Origin: Rhizobium rosettiformans
GTDB lineage: Bacteria; Pseudomonadota; Alphaproteobacteria; Rhizobiales; Rhizobiaceae
Assembly: GCF_016806065.1 (NCBI RefSeq)
Contig: NZ_CP032405.1
Coordinates: 434,001 to 498,000 of the forward strand
DNA: 64,000 nucleotides
Direction: 5' to 3'
Position numbers and translations under genes: made by a program
Notes under the pieces: model-generated
Seen by the model: only the letters and a program-made list of their open reading frames with translations
Databases searched by the model: none
Told to the model about the DNA's origin: nothing
Shown here: positions 1 through 8,946 of the stretch, piece after piece
How positions within the stretch are numbered: the stretch's first letter is position 1
Layout: the number at the start of each line of letters is the position of its first letter

Positions 1-461
1 TCGATCAACAGGAACATGAAGACATGATGCTGCTGCAGGCTCGTCGAATACGGCGGCGCCGTCTCGCGAAAATGCTGGACCACCTTCTCCAGCATGCCCC
101 AGCGGGCAAGCTTCACTGACAAGGCAAGATCCATTTGTGCGATCAGGTCGAGGCGACCGAAGAGATCCAGCGTGAAATGCTGCGCGATCCCGGTATACGG
201 CTCGACCGAAACCGACCGCCCGACGAATCGCGTATCCGCCGGCAAAAGCATCGCCAAACCCGGCTCCATTTCGACCGTCTTCCCCTCGACTTCATAAATC
301 CCGCGACCGCTCAGACAGATCACGAGGTCATGCACCCGGTTCGATTTGTCGATCGACCAGGTCTGCGCATGCTGCATGCGGATGGTCGAGCGTGTCAGGT
401 TGAGCGCCAGCGCCTGCATCGGAATACCGCTGAGTACACTACCTTCAGTTTCGTCCATCAT
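1..461 (-). CDS. AraC-family transcriptional regulator, N-terminal part (cut by window edge)
   Basis: Reading leftward from ATG at 461 (a second ATG at 458), an open frame of 153 codons runs off the start of the window. It begins MMDETEGSVLSGIPMQA and contains a cupin-like sensor stretch (RGIYEVEGKTVEMEPG, then LLPADTRFVG), the ligand-binding half usual in AraC-family sugar regulators. The two C-terminal helix-turn-helix motifs would lie outside the window, so the family call rests on the sensor half and on position: it is divergent from the pectin-fragment operon, with 137 bases between the start codons. A Shine-Dalgarno-like GAGGGG sits just upstream. It probably controls that operon in response to a galacturonate-containing ligand; this is inference. 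Confidence 0.72.
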   Translation of the reverse strand, partial: MMDETEGSVLSGIPMQALALNLTRSTIRMQHAQTWSIDKSNRVHDLVICLSGRGIYEVEGKTVEMEPGLAMLLPADTRFVGRSVSVEPYTGIAQHFTLDLFGRLDLIAQMDLALSVKLARWGMLEKVVQHFRETAPPYSTSLQQHHVFMFLLI

Positions 462-598
462 TTTTCCCCTCTTTGTCGATTTCCGCGCGAGACGTCTGAA
501 GAGATAGTAGACACAGGACCGGTCGACTTGGGAAGACCGGGGAGGATATCAGGAGGAGGAGGGTAGACGGCAAGACAGGCCACGGAGGTGGGCCGGTC

Positions 599-2032
599 TT
601 GGCTTGGTCCACCCTGAATATTGCGATGCAGAAAACGGAATACACGCGCCCCGTCACCATCGCCTATGTCGGCGGCGGCTCGCTCAATTGGGCGACGAAA
701 CTGATGGGCGACCTCGCCCAGGATGGAACGGTTCCGGCAACAGTCCGGCTTTACGACCTCGACCATGCCGCTGCCGAACGCAACGCCCGTATCGGCACCC
801 GCTATGCCGCCCGCAGCGAGACCGGGGCGCCCGTCACCTACACGGCAGAACGCACGCTGGAGGCAGCACTTCGTGGTGCCGACATCGTCATCATCTCGAT
901 CCTGCCGGGCTCCTTCGAGGACATGGCGAACGACATCGCGATCCCCGAGCGCTATGGTATCCGCCAGTCGGTCGGCGACACCGTCGGGCCCGGCGGCTTC
1001 ATCCGCGCCATGAGGGCAATTCCGATGATCGCCGAGATCGGCCGCGCCATCGCCAACCACTGCCCTGAGGCTTACGTCTGCAATCTGACAAACCCGATGT
1101 CCGTGCTGACAGGCACGCTCTATGCCGTTTTCCCGCAGATCCGCGCCTGGGGTTCCTGTCACGAAGTGATCAAGACCCGCAAAATCATGGCTTACCTCGC
1201 CAACCGCCAGGCAGGCGAAGTGCTCTACGGCTATCGCAATGCCAAGGTGAACGTGCTCGGCATCAACCACTTCACCTTCGTTGATCGGGCCGCTGTTGGC
1301 GGTATCGACATGATGCCGGCCTTTCTCGATTTCGCGAGAGAGCATCATGCGACCGGCTGGCGGGAATCGCCGCTAGATCCCGCGAACGAACACGATCGCT
1401 ACTTCACCGACAGCTTCCGCGTTAAGTTCGACCTCTCGCTCCGCTTCGGCATCGCCGCAGCAGCGGGCGACCGGCACCTCGTCGAGTTCCTGCCGCAGAG
1501 CTGGTACCTCGATGATCACGCCGCCTGGAAGTTCGGCCTCACCCCGGTCGAGTTCCGGATGCGGGAACGACAGGAGAAGGTCGATTATGCGGATGCCCTC
1601 GACAAGGGCGCCGAGCTGCCGCCAGCCCGCGCCTCGGACGAAGCCATCGTCGAGCAGATCAAGGCTCTGATGGGCGGGCCTGAGCATGTGAGCAATGTCA
1701 ACCTGCCGAACCGGGGGCAGCTCGCCGGCTTTGCAGAGGGCACGATCGTCGAAACCAATGCCCGCTTCAGTGCACTCGGCATCCAGCCCATCGTTGCAGG
1801 CCGTCTGCCGAAGGGTCTTGAACTGCTCGCCCGTCCCCATGCCGACCGGCAGAACGCACTCGTGGCATCAGTCCTGTCTGAAGACGTCGATGCGCTCCTG
1901 CCGCTCTTCGTCTCGGATCCGCTCTTCGCCGCCCTGCCCCAGCATAAGGCGACCCGCCTGTTCCGAGAAATGGTGACGGCTACCCAGCATCGCCTGCCTG
2001 AAAGCTTGGCGAGAGCCGGAGGTGCCGCATGA
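599..2032 (+). CDS. GH4 family alpha-galacturonidase (LplD-like)
   Basis: A glycoside hydrolase family 4 protein of 477 residues. The N-terminus has a Rossmann nucleotide fold (IAYVGGGSLNWATKL), as expected for the NAD and metal dependent GH4 mechanism. NLTNPMSVLT and GINHFTF are family motifs. The diagnostic GSCHEV (C187-V190 from the TTG) carries the CHEV form described for alpha-galacturonidases, rather than the CHSV type of alpha-galactosidases. It should release galacturonate from alpha-linked oligogalacturonides in the cytoplasm. The start is uncertain: TTG 599 has a strong GGAGGTG eight bases upstream, while ATG 626 lacks a Shine-Dalgarno but gives a more usual N-terminus (MQKTEYTRP). 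First gene of the operon; its stop overlaps the next start (ATGA). Confidence 0.88.
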   Translation: MAWSTLNIAMQKTEYTRPVTIAYVGGGSLNWATKLMGDLAQDGTVPATVRLYDLDHAAAERNARIGTRYAARSETGAPVTYTAERTLEAALRGADIVIISILPGSFEDMANDIAIPERYGIRQSVGDTVGPGGFIRAMRAIPMIAEIGRAIANHCPEAYVCNLTNPMSVLTGTLYAVFPQIRAWGSCHEVIKTRKIMAYLANRQAGEVLYGYRNAKVNVLGINHFTFVDRAAVGGIDMMPAFLDFAREHHATGWRESPLDPANEHDRYFTDSFRVKFDLSLRFGIAAAAGDRHLVEFLPQSWYLDDHAAWKFGLTPVEFRMRERQEKVDYADALDKGAELPPARASDEAIVEQIKALMGGPEHVSNVNLPNRGQLAGFAEGTIVETNARFSALGIQPIVAGRLPKGLELLARPHADRQNALVASVLSEDVDALLPLFVSDPLFAALPQHKATRLFREMVTATQHRLPESLARAGGAA

Positions 2033-2913
2033 GCGGAGACAGCCGTTACCTCGGGCTCTTCTATCTCGCGCCCTACATCATCGGGCTCCTGATCTTCACG
2101 GCCCTGCCCTTCGTCGTCTCGCTTTACCTGAGCTTCACCGACTACAATCTGATGAGTGCGCCGATCTTCACCGGCTTCGACAACTATGTGAGGCTTTTCA
2201 CCGGCGATCGGACCTTCCGCAAGTCGCTCTGGGTGACCCTGATCTATGTCTTCACGACGGTGCCGCTGAAGCTGATCTTCGCGCTCTTCGTCGCGGTGAT
2301 CCTGAATTACAAGCTGAAGTTCATCAACGTTTACCGCACGGCCTTCTATGTGCCCTCGATCCTCGGCGGCTCGATCGCGATCGCTGTTCTCTGGCGCTAC
2401 ATGTTCGCCGATGTCGGCCTCGTCAACATGGGCCTGACGATGATCGGCCTGGAGCCCGTCAACTGGTTCGGCGACCCGACCAATGCGCTCTTCACCATTA
2501 CCCTGCTGCGCCTCTGGCAGTTCGGTTCGGCCATGGTGATCTTCCTCGCGGCCCTCCAGAGCATCGATAAAAGCCTCTACGAGGCAGCCGCGATCGATGG
2601 CGCCGGCAAATGGAAGAGCTTCGTCCACATTACCTTGCCGCTGATCACGCCCGTCATCTTCTTCAACCTGATCATGCAGATGGTCCAGGCCTTCCAGGAG
2701 TTCAACGGCCCCTACATCATCACGCAGGGCGGCCCGCTGAAAGCCACCTACTTCCTGCCGATCTACATCTATGACGAAGCCTTCAAGCGCTTCGACATGG
2801 GCTATGCCTCGGCCATCGCCTGGGTGCTCTTCGTCATCATTATGGCGCTCACCCTCATCGCCTTCTGGTCTTCGCGCCACTGGGTCTACTACGCCGGCGA
2901 CAAGCGGAGCTGA
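2029..2913 (+). CDS. ABC sugar transporter permease (MalF type)
   Basis: Inner-membrane permease of 294 residues with about six hydrophobic helices, the first at LYLAPYIIGLLIFTALPFVV. The EAA loop that docks the ATPase is visible (EAAAIDGAGKWKSF, then LPLI). Its start overlaps the GH4 stop by four bases, so the two are translationally coupled. With the following permease, ATPase and binding protein it forms a MalFGK-type (CUT1) importer. Clustering with GH4, GH28 and GH105 enzymes suggests oligogalacturonides or rhamnogalacturonides as substrate, analogous to the TogMNAB system of pectinolytic enterobacteria; the exact substrate is inferred. Confidence 0.9.
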   Translation: MSGDSRYLGLFYLAPYIIGLLIFTALPFVVSLYLSFTDYNLMSAPIFTGFDNYVRLFTGDRTFRKSLWVTLIYVFTTVPLKLIFALFVAVILNYKLKFINVYRTAFYVPSILGGSIAIAVLWRYMFADVGLVNMGLTMIGLEPVNWFGDPTNALFTITLLRLWQFGSAMVIFLAALQSIDKSLYEAAAIDGAGKWKSFVHITLPLITPVIFFNLIMQMVQAFQEFNGPYIITQGGPLKATYFLPIYIYDEAFKRFDMGYASAIAWVLFVIIMALTLIAFWSSRHWVYYAGDKRS

Positions 2914-2915
2914 TC

Positions 2916-3824
2916 ATGACAGACCACGCCCTTCCCCCCTATGCCGCTGGCATCGAAGAAGCCGACAAGGCCCACCGCCGCGATCTGCGCCGGCAAAAGA
3001 TCACGACCGTCTTGCGTTATGCCGTCCTGACGGTGGTCGGCTTGATCATGATCTACCCGCTGGTCTGGCTGATCGGTGCCTCGTTCAAGACCAATTCCGA
3101 GATCTTTGCCAATCCCGGCTTCTGGCCGGAGAAGCCCACCGCCGACGGTTATATCCGCGGCTGGCAGACCTCCACACCCTACACCTTCGGCACCTTCTTC
3201 CTGAACACGCTCTGGATCGTGCTGCCCAAGATTATCGGGACGGCGGTCTCCTGCACGGCGGTGGCCTATGGCTTTGCCCGCTTCGATTTTCCGTTCAAGA
3301 AGCTGCTCTTCGCGACCCTCATCGCCACGCTGCTGCTGCCGAACGTCGTCACCCGCATTCCACAATATCTGCTGTTCCGCGATCTCGGCTGGCTCGACAC
3401 CTATCTGCCGCTCTGGGTCCCCTCGGCCTTTGCTGGCGACGCCTTCTTCGTCTTCATGCTGGTACAGTTCCTGCGCGCCATCCCGCGCGACATGGAGGAA
3501 GCAGCGCGCGTGGATGGCGCTAATACCTGGCAGGTCCTCGTCTTCATCGTCATTCCGCTGCTGATGCCGGCACTGATTTCGGTCTGCCTCTTCCAGTTCA
3601 TGTGGACAATGAACGATTTCCTAGGGCCGCTTATCTACATTTCCTCCGTCGAGAAGTTCCCGGTGTCGCTGGCGCTGAAACTCTCGATCGACACAACGGA
3701 GGCCTTCGAATGGAACCGGGTACTGGCGATGTCGGTGCTGACACTTCTACCAGCACTCATCGTCTTCTTCCTCGCTCAGAAATACTTCATCGACGGCATC
3801 TCCGCCGGCGGCATCAAGGGATAA
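2916..3824 (+). CDS. ABC sugar transporter permease (MalG type)
   Basis: Partner permease of 302 residues, starting two bases after the preceding stop. A charged cytoplasmic N-terminus (HRRDLRRQKITTVLRY) leads into the first helix, and the EAA loop reads EEAARVDGANTWQVLVF. Six transmembrane segments are expected, ending in DGISAGGIKG, a C-terminus common in MalG-type permeases. It pairs with the upstream MalF-type permease to form the pore of the predicted pectin-oligomer importer. Confidence 0.9.
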   Translation: MTDHALPPYAAGIEEADKAHRRDLRRQKITTVLRYAVLTVVGLIMIYPLVWLIGASFKTNSEIFANPGFWPEKPTADGYIRGWQTSTPYTFGTFFLNTLWIVLPKIIGTAVSCTAVAYGFARFDFPFKKLLFATLIATLLLPNVVTRIPQYLLFRDLGWLDTYLPLWVPSAFAGDAFFVFMLVQFLRAIPRDMEEAARVDGANTWQVLVFIVIPLLMPALISVCLFQFMWTMNDFLGPLIYISSVEKFPVSLALKLSIDTTEAFEWNRVLAMSVLTLLPALIVFFLAQKYFIDGISAGGIKG

Positions 3825-3828
3825 AACA

Positions 3829-4941
3829 ATGGCCCGGTTGCAACTGAAAAACCTCGAAAAAGACTATGGCTCCTTTCGTGCCGTGCATGGCATCAACCTC
3901 GATGTCGAAGACGGCGAGTTCATGGTCCTGGTCGGCCCCTCCGGCTGCGCCAAATCGACGACGCTGCACATGATCGCCGGCCTGGAACGGATCACAGGCG
4001 GCGAAATCCGCATCGGCGGAGAGCTGGTCAATGACCGAGCCCCCGGCGATCGTGGCATCTCCATGGTCTTCCAGAACTACGCGCTCTATCCGCATATGAA
4101 GGTGAAGAAGAACCTCTCCTTCTCCATGCGCCTCAAGCGCCGTCCGCAGGCGGAAATCGACGAGGCGACTGACAAGGTGGCGGGCACGCTGGAAATCGGC
4201 GCCCTGCTCGACCGATTGCCCAAGCAGCTCTCCGGCGGCCAGGCGCAGCGCGTCGCCGTTGGCCGCGCCCTCATCAAGAAGCCGCAGGTCTTCCTCTTCG
4301 ACGAACCACTGTCCAACCTCGACGCCAAGCTGCGCGCCTCGATGCGCGTGCGCATCACCGACCTTCACAAGCAGCTGAAGGCCGACGGCATGGCCGCGAC
4401 CGTCATTTACGTCACCCACGACCAGACCGAGGCCATGACCATGGGCGACCGGATCTGTGTCATGAAGGACGGCCACATCATGCAGGTGGCAGACCCGGTG
4501 ACGCTCTACAACCACCCGGCCAATGCCTTCGTCGCCGGCTTCATCGGCAGCCCGGAGATGAACCTGATCGCGGCCGAACTCACCGGCAACGAAGAACTCG
4601 TCACAGCCGGCCAGACGCTCTCGATCATGGATGGCCTTGCCCAGCGGCTTCATCGCGATGCCGCGCGTGAGGTGACCATCGGCATCCGCCCGCAGCACTT
4701 GAAGATTGCGCCGCCCGAAACGCCAGGAACGCTTTCGGGGCGGATCAGCCATGTCGAGTTCATGGGCCACGAAGTCTATCTCTACGTGGATATCGGCGGC
4801 GAACGCGTCATCGCCGTCGTGCCCTCCAGCCAGTACGACAGATCGCAGATCCGTGACGACCATGTCTGGCTGAGCCCGGACATCCGGTCCGCACACATCT
4901 TCAACCGCATGACGGGCGAGAACATCTCGCTCGCCGACTGA
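3829..4941 (+). CDS. ABC sugar transporter ATP-binding protein (UgpC/MsmK type) with altered Walker A
   Basis: ATPase of 370 residues with an N-terminal nucleotide-binding domain and a C-terminal regulatory (TOBE-type) domain. Visible: Q-loop (VFQNYALYPHM), ABC signature (LSGGQAQRVAVGRAL), Walker B (VFLFDEPLSNLD), switch His (YVTHDQTEAM). The Walker A loop reads GPSGCAKST, residues 36-44, with alanine (GCC codon) at position 41 where nearly all ABC ATPases have the glycine before the P-loop lysine. The UgpC homologue at 39862-40992 in this same window has the normal GPSGCGKST. The lysine and everything else are intact, so the protein may still work, perhaps with altered ATP affinity. It follows the permeases and precedes the binding protein. 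Confidence 0.9.
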   Translation: MARLQLKNLEKDYGSFRAVHGINLDVEDGEFMVLVGPSGCAKSTTLHMIAGLERITGGEIRIGGELVNDRAPGDRGISMVFQNYALYPHMKVKKNLSFSMRLKRRPQAEIDEATDKVAGTLEIGALLDRLPKQLSGGQAQRVAVGRALIKKPQVFLFDEPLSNLDAKLRASMRVRITDLHKQLKADGMAATVIYVTHDQTEAMTMGDRICVMKDGHIMQVADPVTLYNHPANAFVAGFIGSPEMNLIAAELTGNEELVTAGQTLSIMDGLAQRLHRDAAREVTIGIRPQHLKIAPPETPGTLSGRISHVEFMGHEVYLYVDIGGERVIAVVPSSQYDRSQIRDDHVWLSPDIRSAHIFNRMTGENISLAD

Positions 4942-4975
4942 AAGCCGTCATCGTTCCAACTTGGGAGGAGCCAGA

Positions 4976-6232
4976 ATGAGAACCTTGATCATGACCGCCG
5001 CACTTCTTGCGGCAACCAGCCTGACCGCAGCCAATGCCGCCAATCTTCGCATGTCCTGGTGGGGCAGCGACGACCGCCATATCGCCACGCAGGAAGCCCT
5101 GAAGCTCTGCGGTGGAAAATTCGGTCATACAATCTCACCGGAATTCACCGGCTGGACCGGCCACCAGGAAAAGATCACCACGCAGCTCGCCGGCCGCACC
5201 GAAGCCGACATCATGCAGATCAACTGGCCCTGGCTGCCGATCTTCTCGAAGAACGGCGACGGCTTTGTCGATCTGAATGAATTCAAGGACGTTATCGACT
5301 TGAGCCAGTGGTCGGAGACGGATCTGAAGGGTGGCACCGTCGAGGGCAAGCTGAACGGCCTGCCCGTTTCCACCACCGGTCGCGTCTTCATGTTCAACAA
5401 GACCACCTATGACAAGGCGGGCCTTGCGATCCCGACCACCTGGGACGAACTGCTTGCAGCAGCGCCGGTGATGAAGGAAAAGCTCGGTCAGGACTACTTC
5501 CCCTTCGAAGGCACCGCCCTGGACGCCCGCCTCGTTGTCATCCTGCGCACCACGCAGAAGACCGGCAAGGACCTGATCGACCCAGCGACGAACCAAGTTG
5601 CCTGGACCGTGGAGGAACTGGCCGAGGGCCTGCAGTTCTACCAGACAATGGTCGATCAGGGCGTCATCAAGTCGTGGAAGGACGTGGCAGCAGGCGGCAA
5701 CGCGCCGCTGCATGAAAATCCAGCCTGGGCCGCCGGCAAGATCGCCGGCACCTATCAGTGGGACAGCACCTACGGCAAGATCTCCGGCCCGATGGAGAAA
5801 GGCCAGCAACTCGTGCCCGTCAAGCTCTTGCAGATCGAGGGCGCGACGACCGAAGGCGTCTATCGCAAGCCCTCGATGCTTCTGGCTATCTCCAGGAACA
5901 GCAAGGAGCCGAAGGCCGCCGCCGAGATCGTCAACTGCCTGCTGAACGATCCGGAAGCGATCAAGATCCTTGGTGCAACGCGTGGCGTACCTTCGAGCAA
6001 GATCGCGCTCGAAGAACTCTCCAAGGCCGGCTCGATCGAGCCGGTGCAGGTCGAGGCCAACAGGATCGTGCTGGAAAGCAATGGCGTCGGCGTCTCGCCG
6101 CTCAACGAGCATCCGCGCGTGACGGAAGCCTTCGACAGCACCTTCGAGGCCTTCGCCTATGGTCAGGCTTCGGCCGAAGACGCAGCCGCCGAGATCATCG
6201 ACGGCATCAACAGTGCACTCACCGGCATCTGA
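4976..6232 (+). CDS. Extracellular sugar-binding protein (family 1 SBP)
   Basis: Periplasmic substrate-binding protein of 418 residues. ATG 4976 is preceded by GGGAGGAG at the right distance. A Sec signal peptide is clear (MRTLIMTAALLAATSLTAANA, likely cut before ANLRMSWWG). The body has SBP family 1 features such as GHQEKITTQLAGRTEADIMQ and INWPWLPIF. It should deliver pectin-derived oligosaccharides to the two permeases upstream. Position after the ATPase matches other CUT1 operons. Confidence 0.9.
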   Translation: MRTLIMTAALLAATSLTAANAANLRMSWWGSDDRHIATQEALKLCGGKFGHTISPEFTGWTGHQEKITTQLAGRTEADIMQINWPWLPIFSKNGDGFVDLNEFKDVIDLSQWSETDLKGGTVEGKLNGLPVSTTGRVFMFNKTTYDKAGLAIPTTWDELLAAAPVMKEKLGQDYFPFEGTALDARLVVILRTTQKTGKDLIDPATNQVAWTVEELAEGLQFYQTMVDQGVIKSWKDVAAGGNAPLHENPAWAAGKIAGTYQWDSTYGKISGPMEKGQQLVPVKLLQIEGATTEGVYRKPSMLLAISRNSKEPKAAAEIVNCLLNDPEAIKILGATRGVPSSKIALEELSKAGSIEPVQVEANRIVLESNGVGVSPLNEHPRVTEAFDSTFEAFAYGQASAEDAAAEIIDGINSALTGI

Positions 6233-6243
6233 GGAGGACGATC

Positions 6244-7755
6244 TTGACCGACGGCCCCATCCAGCTGCTGCACCTATCGTCTAGGACGGCAACCCTCACG
6301 ATCGAGGCGGATGCGCATCTGTTCGCCCTCGACCGGGTGTTGCCCTGGGTACTGCAGCTGGGTGACGGCACGACGGTGAAGACCGGCAGCGCGACCTCGG
6401 TCGTGCTGTCCCTCGACGGTCTCGAACCGGAGCACGAGTACCGCTTCTCGACCGCGATCGGTGGCATCGCCTTCCGAACAGCCGACGAAACGGCCCTGGT
6501 CGATATCCGCGACCACGGAGCGCGACCAGACAGCAAGGACAATACCACGGCGATCCAATCCGCGATCGCCGCGGTGCCGGCGGGTGGAACACTCCGGCTG
6601 CCCGCCGGCTCCTGGACATCAGGCCCGCTTTTCCTGAAGAGTGACATGACGCTGCTGATCGAGGACGGTGCGGTTCTGCAGGACATCGGTACCCGTGAGG
6701 GGCGCCCGATCCTACCAGCCCGCCATCCGGACGGACGCGTGCTCGGCACCTGGGAAGGGGTTGCGGAGGCCTGCTTCGCCAGCCTCCTGAACGCCATCGA
6801 TTGCGAGAACCTAACCATCTGCGGCAAGGGAATCGTGGACGGCGGCGGCGACCGTGGCGACTGGTGGACCTGGCCGAAGGAAACCCGCGACGGGGCGCGA
6901 CGCCCACGCACAATCTTCCTGTCCGGTTGCCGCCAGCTCACACTGGCCGGAATCACCGTTCAGAACTCCCCCTCCTGGACCGTCCATCCCGTGCTCTGCG
7001 AGGATGTTCTCGCGGTGGGACTGACGATCCGCAACCATCCTGATACCCCGAACACCGACGGCCTGAACCCCGAATCCAGCCAAAATATTCGCCTTGTTGG
7101 CCTCGACATTTCGGTCGGCGACGATTGCGTGGCGATCAAGGCCGGCAAGCGCGATCCGCGCGGCGGCCCTGACAGGCCGACCCGCAATGTCGAGATCCGC
7201 AACTGCCTGATGCAGCGCGGCCATGGCGCCGTGGTCATGGGCAGCGAGATGAGCCAGGGCATCAGCGACGTCACGATCAGCCGCTGCCACTTCATCGGCA
7301 CCGACCGGGGCCTGCGCATCAAGACACGCCGTGGCCGTGGCGGAAGCGTCTCGAATATCAGCGTCCATGACTGCCGTATGGAGGATGTCGCGACCCCGAT
7401 CGCCGTCAACGCCTTCTATTTCTGCGACGCCGATGGCCGTTCCGATTATGTCCAGTCCCGCACCGCCCTGCCCGTCTCCCTCACCACGCCGAAGATCGAG
7501 GGCATTGAGATCCGCAATCTCGAGGTTTCAGGCGCCGAAACGGCGGCAGCCGTCTTCTACGGGCTTCCGGAAGCGACGATCGACGCCGTGTCGATCGATG
7601 GCCTCAGCATAGCCTACAACGCCGATGCGAAACCCGCCGTGCCGGAGATGGCCTGCCATCTCCCGGAACTGCGCCATGCCGGCATCATCGCCGAGAATAC
7701 CAATTTCAGCCGGATTGCCGGCCTCTCACCCGCTTCCATTCACCCGGACCCATGA
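6244..7755 (+). CDS. GH28 polygalacturonase-family hydrolase, predicted cytoplasmic
   Basis: Glycoside hydrolase family 28 protein of 503 residues, read from TTG 6244, which has GAGGAGGAC just upstream; the frame is open far upstream but that part overlaps the SBP gene. The parallel beta-helix catalytic set is complete: NTDG (N270, D272), GDDC (D293, D294), GHG (H327) and RIK (R358, K360). A short beta-rich N-terminal domain (about 1-85) precedes VDIRDHGARPD, the usual GH28 opening. No signal peptide is visible, so it probably trims imported oligogalacturonides, exo-type, inside the cell rather than attacking polymeric pectin outside. Confidence 0.9.
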   Translation: MTDGPIQLLHLSSRTATLTIEADAHLFALDRVLPWVLQLGDGTTVKTGSATSVVLSLDGLEPEHEYRFSTAIGGIAFRTADETALVDIRDHGARPDSKDNTTAIQSAIAAVPAGGTLRLPAGSWTSGPLFLKSDMTLLIEDGAVLQDIGTREGRPILPARHPDGRVLGTWEGVAEACFASLLNAIDCENLTICGKGIVDGGGDRGDWWTWPKETRDGARRPRTIFLSGCRQLTLAGITVQNSPSWTVHPVLCEDVLAVGLTIRNHPDTPNTDGLNPESSQNIRLVGLDISVGDDCVAIKAGKRDPRGGPDRPTRNVEIRNCLMQRGHGAVVMGSEMSQGISDVTISRCHFIGTDRGLRIKTRRGRGGSVSNISVHDCRMEDVATPIAVNAFYFCDADGRSDYVQSRTALPVSLTTPKIEGIEIRNLEVSGAETAAAVFYGLPEATIDAVSIDGLSIAYNADAKPAVPEMACHLPELRHAGIIAENTNFSRIAGLSPASIHPDP

Positions 7756-7761
7756 AGACCA

Positions 7762-8895
7762 ATGCTGATCTCCTATTTCGACGACTACGCCCGCGATTAC
7801 GAACCCTACAAGGCTGGTGCCTGGTGTTATGAGGACGGCTGCCTCTATCGCGGCCTGATCACGCTGCATGAGGCGACAGGAGATCGGCGCTGGCTCGACC
7901 ACCTGACCCGGCTCGTCGATGCGCAGGTGGATGCCGACGGCGGTCTTGCCGACTACAGGATCACCGAATTCAACATCGACAACATTCAACCCGGACATGC
8001 ACTGCTTTACCTCCACCGTCTGACCGGCCAGGCCCGCTATCTCGATGCAGCACGACAGCTCGGTCGCCAGTTGACCCACCATCCCCGCATCGCAAGCGGC
8101 CCCTATTGGCACAAGCTGCGCTACCCGCATCAGGTCTGGCTGGATGGCCTCTATATGGCCATGCCGTTCAAGGTCGAGCTTGGCCTGGCATTGGGTGAGC
8201 AGAGCGTCGTGGAGGACGCTATCGCCCAGTTCGCCACGGCGCTCGACCTGACCTTCGACGCAGCCTCCGGCCTCTATCGCCACGGCTACGACGAGTCGCG
8301 GCTGCAGGACTGGGCCGATCCGGATACCGGCCTGTCGCCGGCGCATTGGGCCCGCTCGATCGGCTGGCTCGCCATGGCCTTCGTTGACGTCATCGAGCAT
8401 CTGCCGCAGGGCGAGACGCGCCGCGACCTGTCGACACGTCTTACCGCGATGAACGATCGGCTTGCCGCGCTGGTGACGAGCGACCATCGCTGGCTTCAGG
8501 TGATCGATGCGCCCGAGGCGACGGGCAATTACCCCGAAAGTTCGGCAACGGCCATGTTCGCCTACGCCTTGCAGAAGTCCGAACGTCTCGGCATTGATCG
8601 ACATGCTCCCCTCGGGCGTTCAGCGCTTCAGGCTCTTGCGGATCTCGAAGTCAGACCTGTCGAGGGCGGGCGGCGGCAGTTGCAGAATGTCTGCTGCGTC
8701 GCGGGCCTCGGCCCCTTCCACGGTATCTATCGCGATGGCAGCGTTGCCTATTACCTCACCGAGGCCATCCGCCCCGACGACATCAAGGGTGTTGCTCCGC
8801 TAATGATGGCGGAGGCCGAACGTCTGCTCGCAGAGGACCTCGCCCTCACCCAGCAAGGCGAGGGACGGCGGCCGCCAGCGATGAATGCCGTCTGA
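7762..8895 (+). CDS. GH105/GH88 family unsaturated rhamnogalacturonyl/galacturonyl hydrolase (YteR/YesR-like)
   Basis: A 377-residue (alpha/alpha)6-barrel type protein. The pattern YPHQVWLDGLYMAMPF and later SPAHWARSIGWLAMAFVDVIE resembles GH105 hydrolases, where an Asp in VWLDG is catalytic. These enzymes hydrate and remove a delta-4,5-unsaturated uronic acid from pectin-lyase products. No signal peptide, hence cytoplasmic. It starts six bases after the GH28 stop and is the last gene of the operon, so the locus can handle both saturated (GH4, GH28) and unsaturated (GH105) pectin oligomers. Followed by a hairpin at 8908-8935. Confidence 0.87.
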   Translation: MLISYFDDYARDYEPYKAGAWCYEDGCLYRGLITLHEATGDRRWLDHLTRLVDAQVDADGGLADYRITEFNIDNIQPGHALLYLHRLTGQARYLDAARQLGRQLTHHPRIASGPYWHKLRYPHQVWLDGLYMAMPFKVELGLALGEQSVVEDAIAQFATALDLTFDAASGLYRHGYDESRLQDWADPDTGLSPAHWARSIGWLAMAFVDVIEHLPQGETRRDLSTRLTAMNDRLAALVTSDHRWLQVIDAPEATGNYPESSATAMFAYALQKSERLGIDRHAPLGRSALQALADLEVRPVEGGRRQLQNVCCVAGLGPFHGIYRDGSVAYYLTEAIRPDDIKGVAPLMMAEAERLLAEDLALTQQGEGRRPPAMNAV

Positions 8896-8907
8896 CGCGC
8901 AGCGTAT

Positions 8908-8940
8908 GGACCGCCGGCGGAGGAGCCGACGGTCCTGTCT
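8908..8940. terminator. Hairpin between convergent genes
   Basis: GGACCGCCGGC (8908-8918) pairs with GCCGACGGTCC (8925-8935) around a six-base loop, with one C-A mismatch. It lies in the 51-base gap between the convergent GH105 and dabA stop codons and could end transcripts from either side. The T-tract on the + side is weak (TGTCTT). Confidence 0.5.
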
Positions 8941-8946
8941 TGAAAC

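Noticed and set aside
1585..2880. Long minus frame of 431 codons opposite the GH4 and permease genes
   Set aside because: Highly charged, no motif, and fully covered by two well-supported + genes.
8838..8863. CCTCGCC/GGCGAGG inverted repeat near the end of the GH105 gene
   Set aside because: Lies inside coding sequence with a 12-base loop; the hairpin at 8908-8935 is a better terminator.
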